In this document: positions 28,942 to 36,930 of the stretch, in pieces | Position numbering within the stretch: position 1 is the stretch's first letter | Layout of the letters: each line of letters opens with the position of its first letter | From: Granulicella sp. WH15 | GTDB lineage: Bacteria > Acidobacteriota > Terriglobia > Terriglobales > Acidobacteriaceae | Length of the DNA stretch: 64,000 bases | Direction: 5' to 3' | Assembly: GCF_009914315.1 (NCBI RefSeq) | Contig: NZ_CP042596.1 | Span: 186,001-250,000, forward strand | Notes under the pieces: model-generated | Databases searched by the model: none | What the model was told of the DNA's origin: nothing | The model's input: the letters and a program-made list of their open reading frames with translations, nothing else | Translations under genes and position numbers: made by a program

Positions 28942-29724
28942 ATGCCGCCGCTTGCGCCGACAGAACCCGACGTGCTCGTCTCCGCTACGGGGCTGGTGAA
29001 GTCCTATGGCTCGGCACGTGTGGTCGATGGCGTCTCGCTCTCGATCCGGCGTGGGCAGACCCTTGGCTTGGTGGGCGAATCCGGCTCGGGTAAGAGCACC
29101 GTGGCGCGGATGATTCTGCGGCTGATCGAGCCGACGGCCGGTGAGGTGCGGTTCGAGGGAGAAGATGTTCTGGCGGCTTCATCCTCTCGGCTGCGTGCGC
29201 TGCGGCAGAGGATGCAGATCGTCTTTCAAGACCCGTATGCCGCGCTCAACCCACGCATGAGCGTTCGCCAGATCGTCGCCGAGCCGTTTGCCATTCACGG
29301 CGGCTACACGCGCAGCGACGTGCGGGAGCGCGTGTTCGGGCTGATGGCCAGCGTGGGGCTGGAGGCGGACGTGCTCGACCGCTACCCGCACGAGTTCAGC
29401 GGAGGCCAGCGACAGCGCATCAACATCGCTCGGGCGCTCGCGCTCAAGCCCGAGTTTCTGGTGCTCGACGAGCCGGTCAGCGCGCTCGACGTCTCGGTGG
29501 GGGCGCAGGTCATCAACCTGTTGCGCGATCTGCAACGCGCCCACGGGCTTACCTGCCTGTTCATCTCGCACTCCATGCCGCTGGTGCGCTACCTCTGCGA
29601 CCAGGTGGCGGTGATGCAGCGCGGCCGTCTGGTCGAGGTGGGCGACGTGCTCAGCGTCTGCGAGCACCCGAGCGAGCCCTACACGCAGCAGCTCATCGCC
29701 GCCACGCCCGAGCTGCCCGCCTGA
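28942..29724 (+). CDS. Peptide ABC transporter ATPase, OppF/DppF type (orphan)
   Basis: Nucleotide-binding subunit, 260 aa. Walker A GESGSGKST near residue 47, Q-loop VFQDPYAALNPRMS (typical of the Opp/Dpp family), signature FSGGQRQR, Walker B FLVLDEPVSALD, switch His in FISHSM. No permease, second ATPase or binding-protein gene is adjacent, so it must work with subunits encoded elsewhere. Peptidase genes flank it on both sides, hinting at peptide use. TAACAT lies exactly 6 nt before the ATG. Confidence 0.9.
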   Translation: MPPLAPTEPDVLVSATGLVKSYGSARVVDGVSLSIRRGQTLGLVGESGSGKSTVARMILRLIEPTAGEVRFEGEDVLAASSSRLRALRQRMQIVFQDPYAALNPRMSVRQIVAEPFAIHGGYTRSDVRERVFGLMASVGLEADVLDRYPHEFSGGQRQRINIARALALKPEFLVLDEPVSALDVSVGAQVINLLRDLQRAHGLTCLFISHSMPLVRYLCDQVAVMQRGRLVEVGDVLSVCEHPSEPYTQQLIAATPELPA

Positions 29725-29779
29725 AGCGAAGCGGGCCGGTGTGCAATCATGTTCCTATCCCTTTTGTTGGAGACGATCC

Positions 29780-31048
29780 ATGAAGCATCGCGCCCTCGCG
29801 CTTGTGGCAACATCCCTTTGCCTTATTGCTCTCGCCTCAACCTCCGTACTGGCTCAGTCGAAGAAGACCGCCGAGCAGTTTCTCGCCGACCCTGCCGTCA
29901 AGGCCGTCATGCAGTCGATCCAGACCAACGAGCCGCACTTCATCGACGAAGAGGCGCGCATCACCGAGATTGCCGCGCCGCCCTTCCACGAGCAGACGCG
30001 CGCTGCCGAACTGAAGAAGCTCTTCCTCGCTGCCGGGCTCCAGAACGTACGCATCGACGCCACCGGCAACGTGCTGGGCGACCGTCCCGGCGTCTCAGCG
30101 CACCCGCGCCTCGTTATTGCCGCGCACCTCGACACTGTCTTCCCCGAGGGTACGGACGTGCATGTGAAGCGTAACGGCAATATGCTTGCGGCTCCTGGCA
30201 TCAGCGACGACGGCCGCGGCCTGGCCTCGATGCTGGCGCTCATATCGGCGCTGCAAGGCTCGAAGATCAGCACTCCCGGCACGGTCACTTTCGTGGCCAA
30301 CGTGGGCGAAGAGGGCCTGGGCGACTCGCGCGGCGTGAAGGCGCTCTTCAACGACACGCTCAAGGGCCAGATCGATGCGTTCATCTCGATCGACGGCACC
30401 GACCCCTCGCGCATCGTCAACGTGGGTGTGGGCAGCTACCGCTACAAGGTCACTTTTACCGGACCTGGCGGGCATAGCTACGGAGCATTCGGGCTGGTGA
30501 ACCCGGCCAACGCGCAGGGCCTCGCCATCGCGAAGATCGCTCATATTCAGGTGCCGACCAAGATCAAGACCACCTTCAACGTCGGCCGCATCGGCGGCGG
30601 TACGTCAGTCAACTCGATTCCGTTTGAGACGTGGTTCGAGTTCGACGAGCGCTCGTCGGACCAGGCCTCGCTCGATGAGGTGGATGCGAAGTTCAAGAAG
30701 GCCGTTGCGGACGGTGTGGCCGAGGAGAACGCGCTGCATCCGGGCAAGGGCACCATTACGGTGAAGCTCGAGACGGTGGGCAATCGTCCCTGTGGCAACA
30801 CGCCTGCGGATGCGGCAATCGTGAAGGCGGTGGGGGCGTCGATTACGGCGATGCACCTGGGCAAGCCGGAGCTGGAGGCCAGCTCGACCGACTCGAATGT
30901 GCCGATGCACCTCGGCATCCCTGCGGTGACGATGGGGGGCGGTGGTGTTGGGTTGAATGCTCATGCTCTGAGCGAGAGTTTTGATGCGACGGATTCGTAT
31001 AAGGGTGTGCAGAATCTGCTGCTGACGACGTTGTTGCTGACGCAGTAG
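29780..31048 (+). CDS. Secreted M20-family metallopeptidase
   Basis: 422 aa with Sec signal MKHRALALVATSLCLIALASTSVLA, so likely periplasmic. All M20 ligand motifs are intact: AAHLDTVFP (His, Asp), ISDDGRG (bridging Asp), GEEGLGD (catalytic and ligand Glu) and a late NAHALSE His. The lid domain lies at about 200-320 (GPGGHSYGAFG). Similar to peptidase T-like tripeptidases, with specificity not provable. ATG 29780 follows TTGGAGA. It contrasts with the M20 relative upstream that has lost ligands. Confidence 0.9.
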   Translation: MKHRALALVATSLCLIALASTSVLAQSKKTAEQFLADPAVKAVMQSIQTNEPHFIDEEARITEIAAPPFHEQTRAAELKKLFLAAGLQNVRIDATGNVLGDRPGVSAHPRLVIAAHLDTVFPEGTDVHVKRNGNMLAAPGISDDGRGLASMLALISALQGSKISTPGTVTFVANVGEEGLGDSRGVKALFNDTLKGQIDAFISIDGTDPSRIVNVGVGSYRYKVTFTGPGGHSYGAFGLVNPANAQGLAIAKIAHIQVPTKIKTTFNVGRIGGGTSVNSIPFETWFEFDERSSDQASLDEVDAKFKKAVADGVAEENALHPGKGTITVKLETVGNRPCGNTPADAAIVKAVGASITAMHLGKPELEASSTDSNVPMHLGIPAVTMGGGGVGLNAHALSESFDATDSYKGVQNLLLTTLLLTQ

Positions 31049-31064
31049 GGGTTTTTGCTTTTGG

Positions 31065-31090
31065 AAAAGCCCCGTCTCGACGGGGCTTTT
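31065..31090 (+). terminator. Intrinsic terminator
   Basis: AAAAGCCCCG (31065-31074) / CGGGGCTTTT (31081-31090), 10-bp stem with TCTCGA loop, after the M20 peptidase gene. The A and T runs allow function in both directions. Confidence 0.9.
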
Positions 31091-31108
31091 CTGCGTGAAG
31101 AGGTTTTT

Positions 31109-31375
31109 ACGCGCAGCGTCGAGCACCGCACGAAGTGCCGCCCGCCCGGCGCGAGGGCGTTTTTGCTGTTGCTTCTATGGCCGAGAGAAGAAAGCATACC
31201 TCGGGGCTAAAGCCCGGACCTACCCCAGAAGCAACCGCAACGGCAGAAGCAAAGACAACAGCAAAAGCAGATTCCTCCGCTTCGCTCCTGAATGACAACC
31301 AAGAAAACAAGCAACGGCAAGTGCGTCCTCACGCCGGACGGGCGGCACTTCGTGCGGTTTTGGACGTTGCGCGTG
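31109..31375. repeat. 267-bp mosaic of dispersed repeats A, C, D and A
   Basis: Reverse A unit (ACGCGCAGCGTC at 31109), C unit (31189-31235, CCTCGGGGCTAAAGCCC), D unit (about 31268-31310, GCAGATTCCTCCGCTTCGCT) and forward A unit (ending GACGTTGCGCGT, 31364-31375). The outer ends form 12-bp inverted repeats with one mismatch. Both ends carry GCGC where most copies have GCGA, suggesting that they evolved together. Confidence 0.85.
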
Positions 31376-32983
31376 TTAAGACTGAAGGAAGGCTGACAGA
31401 TCAGTTCGGGCTACCTTGGTTTGATCGCCGGTGGCGAAGGTCTTCACCGTCAGGATGCCGCTGGTCAGCTCGTCCTCGCCCAGAATCACTACGCGGCGAG
31501 CGGCCTTGTCGGCTGCCTCGAAGCTCTTCTTCAGGCGGAAGCTGCCGTCTCCCAGCTCCACCGACAACCCGGCCCGGCGCAGCTCCCGAGCCAGTGCCAG
31601 CGCAGCCGCGTTCTGAGCGGTGCCCATGGGGGCGATGTACGCGTCCAGCTTCTTCGTCTCCGCCGTCTTGGCCTGCGCTTCCAGCGTCAGGATCAGGCGA
31701 TCTTCACCAATGGCGAAGCCGATCCCCGGAGCCTTGGGGCCGCCGAGCATCTCGCTCAGCCCGTCGTAGCGGCCGCCGCCCAGCAGCGCGTTCTGCGTGC
31801 CCAGGCCGCTGCCGTCCGGCACCGTGAACTCGAAGGTGGTGCGGGTGTAGTAGTCCAGCCCTCGCACCAGCCGCGGGTTTACGTGGTAGGGCACGCCTGC
31901 CGCGTCGAGCGCCGCCAGCACCTGTCGGAAGTGGTCGGTCGAGGCCTCGTCCAGATAGTCGGCGATCTTCGGCAGGCCGTTAATCAGCTCCTGATCGTTG
32001 GGGTCCTTCGAGTCCAGCACGCGCAGCGGATTGGTCTCGGCGCGGCGCTGGTTGTCCTCGCACATCTGATGCTTGATGGGGGCCAGCGCCTCACGCAGCG
32101 CGGCCACGTAGCGGGGGCGGTCGGTGGCCGAGCCGACCGAGTTGACCTCCAGCCGCCAGCCGGTGACGCCCAGCTCATCGAGCAGCGTGGCCAGCATCTC
32201 CAGCACCTCGGCATCGCGGATGGCGGACTCCGCGCCGGAGCTGACCGGGCCGAGGACCTCCGCGCCGATCTGCCAGAACTGGCGGTAGCGGCCCCGCTGC
32301 GGGCGCTCGCGGCGGAACTGCGGGCCGATGTAAAAGAGCTTCTGGAGCTGGCCGGTGTCGCCGAGCTTGTGCTCGATGTAGGCGCGGACGACCCCGGCGG
32401 TGTTCTCGGGGCGCAGGGTCAGGAGCTGGGTACTAGTTTCGAATGTACCTGCCATCGGCTCGAGAAGAATGCTCGATGCCTCGTAACTTGATTGAGCCAA
32501 AGCATCGATTTTGCTTCTAGGTACAACTACTATGTGATTCAGCCCCAATAGCACAAGACATTCATGACGAGCGCGCAAGTCTACATCGATTGTAGTTGGA
32601 GGTTTGACGCGAAACTCAATGAAGATACGCTGATCAAAGTTTCGGGCAATGACAAATTCATCTGGGAGTGGCTTGATTGCGCCTATTCCAATTGGCGGAT
32701 CTTCGATCTCATATTGAGGGTTTGCTTGGAGCCATGTGCGTTTAAGAAGTTTGATTTCGGGACGGCCACCATCTTCCCAGGTGTACATCTCCTTGGAGAC
32801 AATATCGGTTTCTTCGCCCACGCCGCGGGCGAAGAGTTCGGTGGCTTCGATGATGGGGGTGCGGATCTCGCCGAAGCCGTAGCGGCTGAAGACGGAGCGG
32901 GCGGTGGCTTCTACGCGGTTCCAGAGATCGGTGTCGGGCGGCAGTAAGTCCCGGGTGCCGCGAACGGCCTTGAGAGTCGACAT
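31376..32983 (-). CDS. hisS: Histidyl-tRNA synthetase with a large insertion
   Basis: Charges tRNA-His. Class II catalytic core: KAVRGTRDLLPP at the start, TLRPENTAGVVRAYIEH and FRRERPQRGRYRQFWQIGAE (motif 2), histidine-binding RGLDYYTRTTFEF, LLGGGRYDGLSEMLGG, motif 3 GIGFAIGEDRL, then a C-terminal anticodon-binding domain. It is 535 aa against the usual 420-430. The excess is one block at about residues 76-186 between EMYTWEDGGRP and LLTLRPENT. That block is in frame, about 47 percent GC by hand count, and unlike any HisRS part I know. Confidence 0.95.
   Translation of the reverse strand: MSTLKAVRGTRDLLPPDTDLWNRVEATARSVFSRYGFGEIRTPIIEATELFARGVGEETDIVSKEMYTWEDGGRPEIKLLKRTWLQANPQYEIEDPPIGIGAIKPLPDEFVIARNFDQRIFIEFRVKPPTTIDVDLRARHECLVLLGLNHIVVVPRSKIDALAQSSYEASSILLEPMAGTFETSTQLLTLRPENTAGVVRAYIEHKLGDTGQLQKLFYIGPQFRRERPQRGRYRQFWQIGAEVLGPVSSGAESAIRDAEVLEMLATLLDELGVTGWRLEVNSVGSATDRPRYVAALREALAPIKHQMCEDNQRRAETNPLRVLDSKDPNDQELINGLPKIADYLDEASTDHFRQVLAALDAAGVPYHVNPRLVRGLDYYTRTTFEFTVPDGSGLGTQNALLGGGRYDGLSEMLGGPKAPGIGFAIGEDRLILTLEAQAKTAETKKLDAYIAPMGTAQNAAALALARELRRAGLSVELGDGSFRLKKSFEAADKAARRVVILGEDELTSGILTVKTFATGDQTKVARTDLSAFLQS
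32426..32758 (-). other. Low-GC in-frame insertion within hisS
   Basis: Encodes about 110 residues (from EIKLLKRTW to TFETSTQ) interrupting the HisRS catalytic domain just before TLRPE. Two 60-base lines counted by hand gave 28 and 29 G+C, against well over 60 percent in the flanks. There is no Cys/Ser at the start and no His-Asn at the end, so it is not an intein. No stop codon occurs in frame. Confidence 0.75.
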
Positions 32984-33002
32984 AAGAGTTTCATTTTATA
33001 GA

Positions 33003-33068
33003 AACAACGGCAAAAGCGCCCTCGCGCCGGGCGGGCGGCACTTCGTGCGGTTCTCGACGCTTCGCGTG
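33003..33068 (+). repeat. Dispersed repeat A, forward copy (near consensus)
   Basis: AACAACGGCAAAAGCGCCC, CGCCGGGCGGGCGGCACTTC, GTGCGGTTCTCGACGCTTCG, then CGTGAAAGG. Located between the divergently placed ends of hisS (5') and the carbonic anhydrase-like gene (3'). Confidence 0.88.
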
Positions 33069-33076
33069 AAAGGCTT

Positions 33077-33589
33077 TTAAGTCTCTTTCAGGTACATCTC
33101 CACGTAATCCAGATAGTTGTGCGCGTACTTCAGGATCGACTCCATATCCGCGTCGGTGATGGAACGGCGGATCTTGCCCGGAACCCCGGCCACCAGCGAG
33201 CGCGGCGGAATCACCGTCTGCTCCGGAATCACCGAACCGGCGGCGATGATCGACCCCTCGCCAATGCGGGCATTGTTCAGGATCGTCGCGCCGATGCCGA
33301 CCAGCACCTTATCCTCCAGCACGCAGCCGTGAACGGTGGCGTTGTGGCCGATCGTCACCAGCTCACCGACGATGACCGGGTAGAGGTAGCGCATCCCGTG
33401 CAGCACGGCGCAGTCCTGCACATTAGACCGCGCGCCGATCCGGATGGCGTTCACATCGCCGCGCAGGACGGCGTTCATCCAGACGCTGGCGTGCTCGCCG
33501 AGCTGGACGTCGCCGATAACCTGCGCGCTGATATCGACATAACAGGTGGCCGGAACGGTGGGGCGGATTCCCTGATAGCTACGGATCAT
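33077..33589 (-). CDS. Gamma-carbonic anhydrase family protein
   Basis: Left-handed beta-helix protein of 170 aa with hexapeptide repeats (IGDVQLGEHASVWMNAVLRGD, IGIGATILNNARIGEGSIIAAGS). The histidine ligands of gamma-carbonic anhydrases appear at QDCAVLHG and GHNATVHG. Trimeric, metal-binding, probably CO2/bicarbonate related; many family members have unproven activity. Cytosolic, no signal peptide. Monocistronic between repeats and the divergent rpsU promoter region. Confidence 0.9.
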   Translation of the reverse strand: MIRSYQGIRPTVPATCYVDISAQVIGDVQLGEHASVWMNAVLRGDVNAIRIGARSNVQDCAVLHGMRYLYPVIVGELVTIGHNATVHGCVLEDKVLVGIGATILNNARIGEGSIIAAGSVIPEQTVIPPRSLVAGVPGKIRRSITDADMESILKYAHNYLDYVEMYLKET

Positions 33590-33728
33590 GGTTTGGATTC
33601 CTCGGCGTTGATTCTAGCCGGTTGCGACATATCGTAAAAAAAGTACGAGTTTTCTGATACATCCGGCCCACATAGGGGGTAATCTAGAAGATAGCCTGAT
33701 TAAGGCCCGATTGTGAGGTGTATTTCCC

Positions 33729-33926
33729 TTGGCAGAGATTCGCGTTCAGGAAGGCGAACCCCTCGAAAATGCCCTGCGCCGCTTCAAGCGCAAAGTCCAG
33801 ACCGAAGACATTATCAAAGAGGTCAAGCGTCACTCCTTTTATCTGAAGCCAGGCGAGAAGAAGCGTGTTAAAGAGGCGCTCGCCCGGAAACGTAATCGCA
33901 AGAAGGTCCGTAAGGAACAGGACTAG
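33729..33926 (+). CDS. rpsU: 30S ribosomal protein S21
   Basis: Small basic protein of the 30S platform near the anti-Shine-Dalgarno end of 16S rRNA. It is 65 aa, with AEIRVQEGEPLENALRRFKRKVQTEDIIKEVKRHSFYLKPGEKKR and a lysine/arginine-rich tail. The start codon is TTG (33729), preceded by GAGGTG. A strong terminator follows, so it is transcribed alone. Confidence 0.96.
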   Translation: MAEIRVQEGEPLENALRRFKRKVQTEDIIKEVKRHSFYLKPGEKKRVKEALARKRNRKKVRKEQD

Positions 33927-33946
33927 CTTGTAAGCAACACGGTTGG

Positions 33947-33977
33947 GCCGCCTTCAGCGATGAAGGCGGCTCTTCTT
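33947..33977 (+). terminator. Intrinsic terminator of rpsU
   Basis: GCCGCCTTCA (33947-33956), GCGA tetraloop, TGAAGGCGGC (33961-33970), followed by TCTTCTT. Confidence 0.9.
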
Positions 33978-34092
33978 CCCAACACAAGTACCCCGACAAC
34001 TACTCCCCAGACAGATCGTACCCGGGCCCGTTCCTCTGCTGTATCAGCAGACACGCTTGTTTCAAGTGGATGGCCCATACGGGAGAAGTGAG

Positions 34093-34704
34093 ATGGAGTA
34101 CAGATTCGTTGACCGATTGCTGACGTGCTCAGACTGCGGTGGAGAGTTCATCTTCACGGCAGGGGAGCAGCTTTTTTTCGCGGATAAACAGTTTAAAAAC
34201 GATCCCAAACGTTGTAAGCCGTGCAAGTCGCGGCGCGCCGGACTGGCCGGAAAGCCCGCCTCCGGGCCGGTTGCCGCGGGTATCTCCCGCACCGAAACAC
34301 GCACCGAGTGCTCGGAGTGCGGGGTCGAGACTACCGTTCCCTTCAAGCCGACCCAGGGCCGCCCCGTGCTGTGCCGCCAGTGCTTCCAGGTCAAGCTCAA
34401 GGCTGCTCCCCCCGCCGCACCCCCGCCTGCCGTTCTCACCGGCGATGCGACCGCGACCGCGCTGACCGACCTCTCGACGAACACCTATGGCGCGATCCTG
34501 GCACCTGAAGCCGCTGTGCTGGCTTCCACTTCTATCGCCAACGCCTCGGCGAACTCGTCGGTCGCTACCGCTGCCGATCTCGCCTCCATCACGGCGGATA
34601 TCGCCGCGCCTGTCCCCGTCAACCTGGCGAATGTCCTCTCGCAGTCGGATACCGAGGTCTCGGCGGGAATGATCGCTGCTGCGGCTGAGGCGCCAAAAGC
34701 TTAA
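34093..34704 (+). CDS. Zinc-ribbon protein with alanine-rich tail
   Basis: 203 aa. The first zinc ribbon (residues 9-38) is CSDCGGEFIFTAGEQLFF....CKPCK. The second (about 77-102) is CSECGVETTVPFKP....CRQCF, the CxxC-x17-CxxC type. The last 90 residues are rich in Ala, Ser and Thr with low complexity. Probably nucleic-acid or protein binding; no enzyme domain. ATG 34093 is supported by GGGAG upstream. Near rpsU, which may hint at a translation-linked role, but this is weak. Confidence 0.8.
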   Translation: MEYRFVDRLLTCSDCGGEFIFTAGEQLFFADKQFKNDPKRCKPCKSRRAGLAGKPASGPVAAGISRTETRTECSECGVETTVPFKPTQGRPVLCRQCFQVKLKAAPPAAPPPAVLTGDATATALTDLSTNTYGAILAPEAAVLASTSIANASANSSVATAADLASITADIAAPVPVNLANVLSQSDTEVSAGMIAAAAEAPKA

Positions 34705-34764
34705 CAACAAAAGCATCCTCACTCCGGACGGGCGGCACTTCGTGCGGTTCTGGACGTTTCGTGT
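34705..34764 (+). repeat. Dispersed repeat A, forward copy
   Basis: AACAAAAGCATCCTCACTCC, GGACGGGCGGCACTTCGTGC, then ACGTTTCGTGT. It begins immediately after the stop codon of the zinc-ribbon gene. The second hairpin is weakened to G-T pairs. Confidence 0.82.
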
Positions 34765-34833
34765 AAAAGCTCTTTTGTTTCTCCTTTCCTGGCTACGGGC
34801 AACGCAGATTCCCCTGCACCACTCCGACAGACT

Positions 34834-35730
34834 ATGCACCCAGCAGCTCTCCCGACCGACGACAATCTTGTCCGTGCCCGTTTCGCCCTCGGCGACTTTG
34901 AGACCATCATCTGCTCCGACGGCACCTACCTGCTCGACGGCGGAGCCATGTTCGGCGTGGTGCCCAAGACCATGTGGCAGCGCCGCATGAAGCCCGACGA
35001 CGACAACCGCATCCTGCTTGGGCTGAACACAACCGTCATTCGGACCGGGCGGCACACCGTTTTGATCGAGACCGGCATCGGCAACAAGCAGAGCGCCAAG
35101 ATGCAGGAGATCCACCAGAACCAGGCGCGACTGCCTGCGTCGCTGGCCGCCGCAGGCATCAGGCCGGAGGAGGTGGACGTGGTCATCAACACGCACCTGC
35201 ACTTCGACCACTGCGGCTGGAATACGACGCTGTATCCGGATGGCTCCGTGACTCCGACCTTTCCCAATGCGCGGTACTTCGCGCATCGCGGCGAGATGGA
35301 GCACGGGCACCTGCAACTGGATCGTGACCGTGTGAGCTACCTGTCGCCGAACTACGATCCGCTGATCGAGAGCGGGCAGATGATTCTGGTCGATGACGAC
35401 GCGATTGAGGCCGACCCGGAGATTGTGCCGGGGATCTCGCTGGAGGTCTTTCCGGGGCACACGGCGCAGATGATGGGGGTGCATATCGAATCGGGAGGTG
35501 AGCACGCGTGCTACATCGGCGATCTGCATCCGACGTCGAACCATCTCGATCCGACGTGGGTGATGGGGTACGACCTGGACCCGGTGCGGTGTATTGCGGA
35601 GAGGAAACGGTTTCTGGCGCGGGCGATTCCGGAGCGGTGGCTGGTACTGTTTACGCACGACCATCATGTTCCGGCGGCGTATGTCGAGCTGAACGACAAG
35701 GGTAAGCCGGTGGCCATCCCGAAGATTTGA
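34834..35730 (+). CDS. Metallo-beta-lactamase-fold hydrolase
   Basis: 298-aa MBL-superfamily enzyme. The metal-binding motif HLHFDH (in INTHLHFDHCGWN) is near residue 128, and later ligands are at FPGHTA, YIGDLHP (Asp) and FTHDHH. The overall pattern resembles quorum-quenching lactonase/AttM-like or arylesterase-like MBL proteins, but the substrate cannot be assigned. No signal peptide, and no clear Shine-Dalgarno before the ATG. Confidence 0.88.
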   Translation: MHPAALPTDDNLVRARFALGDFETIICSDGTYLLDGGAMFGVVPKTMWQRRMKPDDDNRILLGLNTTVIRTGRHTVLIETGIGNKQSAKMQEIHQNQARLPASLAAAGIRPEEVDVVINTHLHFDHCGWNTTLYPDGSVTPTFPNARYFAHRGEMEHGHLQLDRDRVSYLSPNYDPLIESGQMILVDDDAIEADPEIVPGISLEVFPGHTAQMMGVHIESGGEHACYIGDLHPTSNHLDPTWVMGYDLDPVRCIAERKRFLARAIPERWLVLFTHDHHVPAAYVELNDKGKPVAIPKI

Positions 35731-35739
35731 AAGGTCTTT

Positions 35740-35880
35740 CACGCGAAGCGTCGAGCACCGCACGAAGTGCCGCCCGCCCGGCGTCAGGGTGCTCTTGCTG
35801 TTGCATTTGCGGCTGAGAAGCAAGAACAAAGACAGAAGCAGATTCCTCCGCTTCGCTCCTGAATGACAACCAAGAACAGG
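35740..35880. repeat. Dispersed repeats A (reverse) and D
   Basis: A unit from CACGCGAAGC to GCTCTTGCTGTTGC (35740-35808), then the D unit GCAGATTCCTCCGCTTCGCT, CCTGAATGACAACCAAGAA (about 35836-35878), which is nearly identical to the copy in the 31109-31375 mosaic. Confidence 0.85.
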
Positions 35881-35908
35881 CAACGGCAAGGGCGGGCAAA
35901 CGCAGAAA

Positions 35909-35928
35909 AGCCCTGCCGGAGCAGGGCT
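35909..35928 (-). terminator. Intrinsic terminator of rplU-rpmA
   Basis: Stem AGCCCTGC / GCAGGGCT around CGGA. On the minus strand it is followed by TTTTCTGCG, 25 nt after the rpmA stop. Confidence 0.8.
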
Positions 35929-35952
35929 CTTTCAGATTTTTTGCAGCAAAGA

Positions 35953-36228
35953 CTACGCGTGGACCGCGACGACTTCAGCCGGATCGATGGAGACGAAACG
36001 GCCCTTCTGGCCACGATCCTGGAAGCGGACTACGCCGGAGATCTTGGCGAAGAGGGTATCGTCCTTGCCGCGGCCGACGTTGGCGCCGGGCTTGAGCGGT
36101 GTGCCGCGCTGACGGACCAGAATGGAGCCGCCAAGGACTGCTTCGCCGCCAAACCGCTTGACGCCGAGCCGTTGTGCATTCGAGTCGCGGCCGTTTTTGG
36201 AGGAGCCTAGACCTTTTTTATGTGCCAT
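35953..36228 (-). CDS. rpmA: 50S ribosomal protein L27
   Basis: Reaches the peptidyl-transferase centre with its N-terminal tail. 91 aa: [22 protein letters not shown], the L27 signature RQRGT, and HPGxNVGxGKDxTLFA seen as [16 protein letters not shown]. No cleavable Firmicutes-type N-extension. Downstream of rplU by about 50 bp in the standard rplU-rpmA order, ended by a terminator. Confidence 0.97.
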   Translation of the reverse strand: MAHKKGLGSSKNGRDSNAQRLGVKRFGGEAVLGGSILVRQRGTPLKPGANVGRGKDDTLFAKISGVVRFQDRGQKGRFVSIDPAEVVAVHA

Positions 36229-36280
36229 CTCTGTACCTCTTCCGCGCCGTCGCTAAAGGACTGGCGCTCTCAAAATAAAT

Positions 36281-36604
36281 TTACGCGGTGAAGCTTTTGC
36301 CGTTGACCAGAACCTCGTTGATCTTCACTTCCGTGAAGGCCTGACGGTGGCCCTGCATCCGCTTGTACTGCTTCTTGCGCTTGAACTTGAAGACCAGGAT
36401 CTTCTCGCCGCGGCCCTGGCCGAGGACGGTGCCGGTGACCTTGGCGCCGGTCAGCTCCTGCTCGAAGTTGCCCTCGGAGCCGGAGACGGCGAGCACGTCG
36501 GCGAACTCGATCGCGCCGTTCTCGTGTGCGGCGGTCTCGATCTTGAGGACATCACCCGGAGCGACCCGGTACTGCTTGCCACCTGTGCGAATTACTGCGT
36601 ACAT
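36281..36604 (-). CDS. rplU: 50S ribosomal protein L21
   Basis: 107-aa protein of the large subunit: MYAVIRTGGKQYRVAPGDVL at the start, then KILVFKFKRKKQYKRMQGHRQ, the conserved RNA-binding tail motif. ATG 36604 is preferred over a 19-residue longer frame because of the family start and AGAGGG eight bases upstream. Confidence 0.97.
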   Translation of the reverse strand: MYAVIRTGGKQYRVAPGDVLKIETAAHENGAIEFADVLAVSGSEGNFEQELTGAKVTGTVLGQGRGEKILVFKFKRKKQYKRMQGHRQAFTEVKINEVLVNGKSFTA

Positions 36605-36845
36605 AGCCAAACCCTCTTCAGCGCTGGTGCGCTTGCATTCCCTTAGAAATATGTAGTTCAAGGGGCGTATACAGGATGATCTGCATCAAGTCCGCCTGCC
36701 GGTGAGGCTTTATGATACCAAGCTCTCAGGCTGGCCGACCCTGCAGCCTGTATTTTCCCAACCTTCTTCGCGGGAGAACAAGCTGCATCGCCAAACTTAA
36801 CGAGTGTACCGTGGTTTGGGGGTCGGGTCAATGGAGATTGCGAAA
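36605..36845. other. Intergenic region upstream of rplU
   Basis: No gene supported. It should contain the rplU promoter on the minus strand, but no convincing -35/-10 pair was found. No recognised L21 leader structure was identified by eye. Confidence 0.35.
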
Positions 36846-36911
36846 AGCAGCGGCAAAAGCGTCCTCACGCCGGGCGGGCGGCACTTCATGCTGTCTTGGA
36901 CGCTTCGCGCA
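36846..36911 (+). repeat. Dispersed repeat A, forward copy
   Basis: AGCGGCAAAAGCGTCCTCAC, GCCGGGCGGGCGGCACTTCA, TGCTGTCTTGGACGCTTCGC. First hairpin has one mismatch (GCACTTCATGC). It abuts the 3' end of the convergent membrane protein gene. Confidence 0.82.
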
Positions 36912-36930
36912 AATTTTTTTTGAGGCTTTC

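Noticed and set aside
32426..32758. Intein or intron inside hisS
   Set aside because: No Cys/Ser/Thr splice start or His-Asn end, too short for a typical endonuclease intein, and the block is fully open in frame, unlike a group I or II intron.
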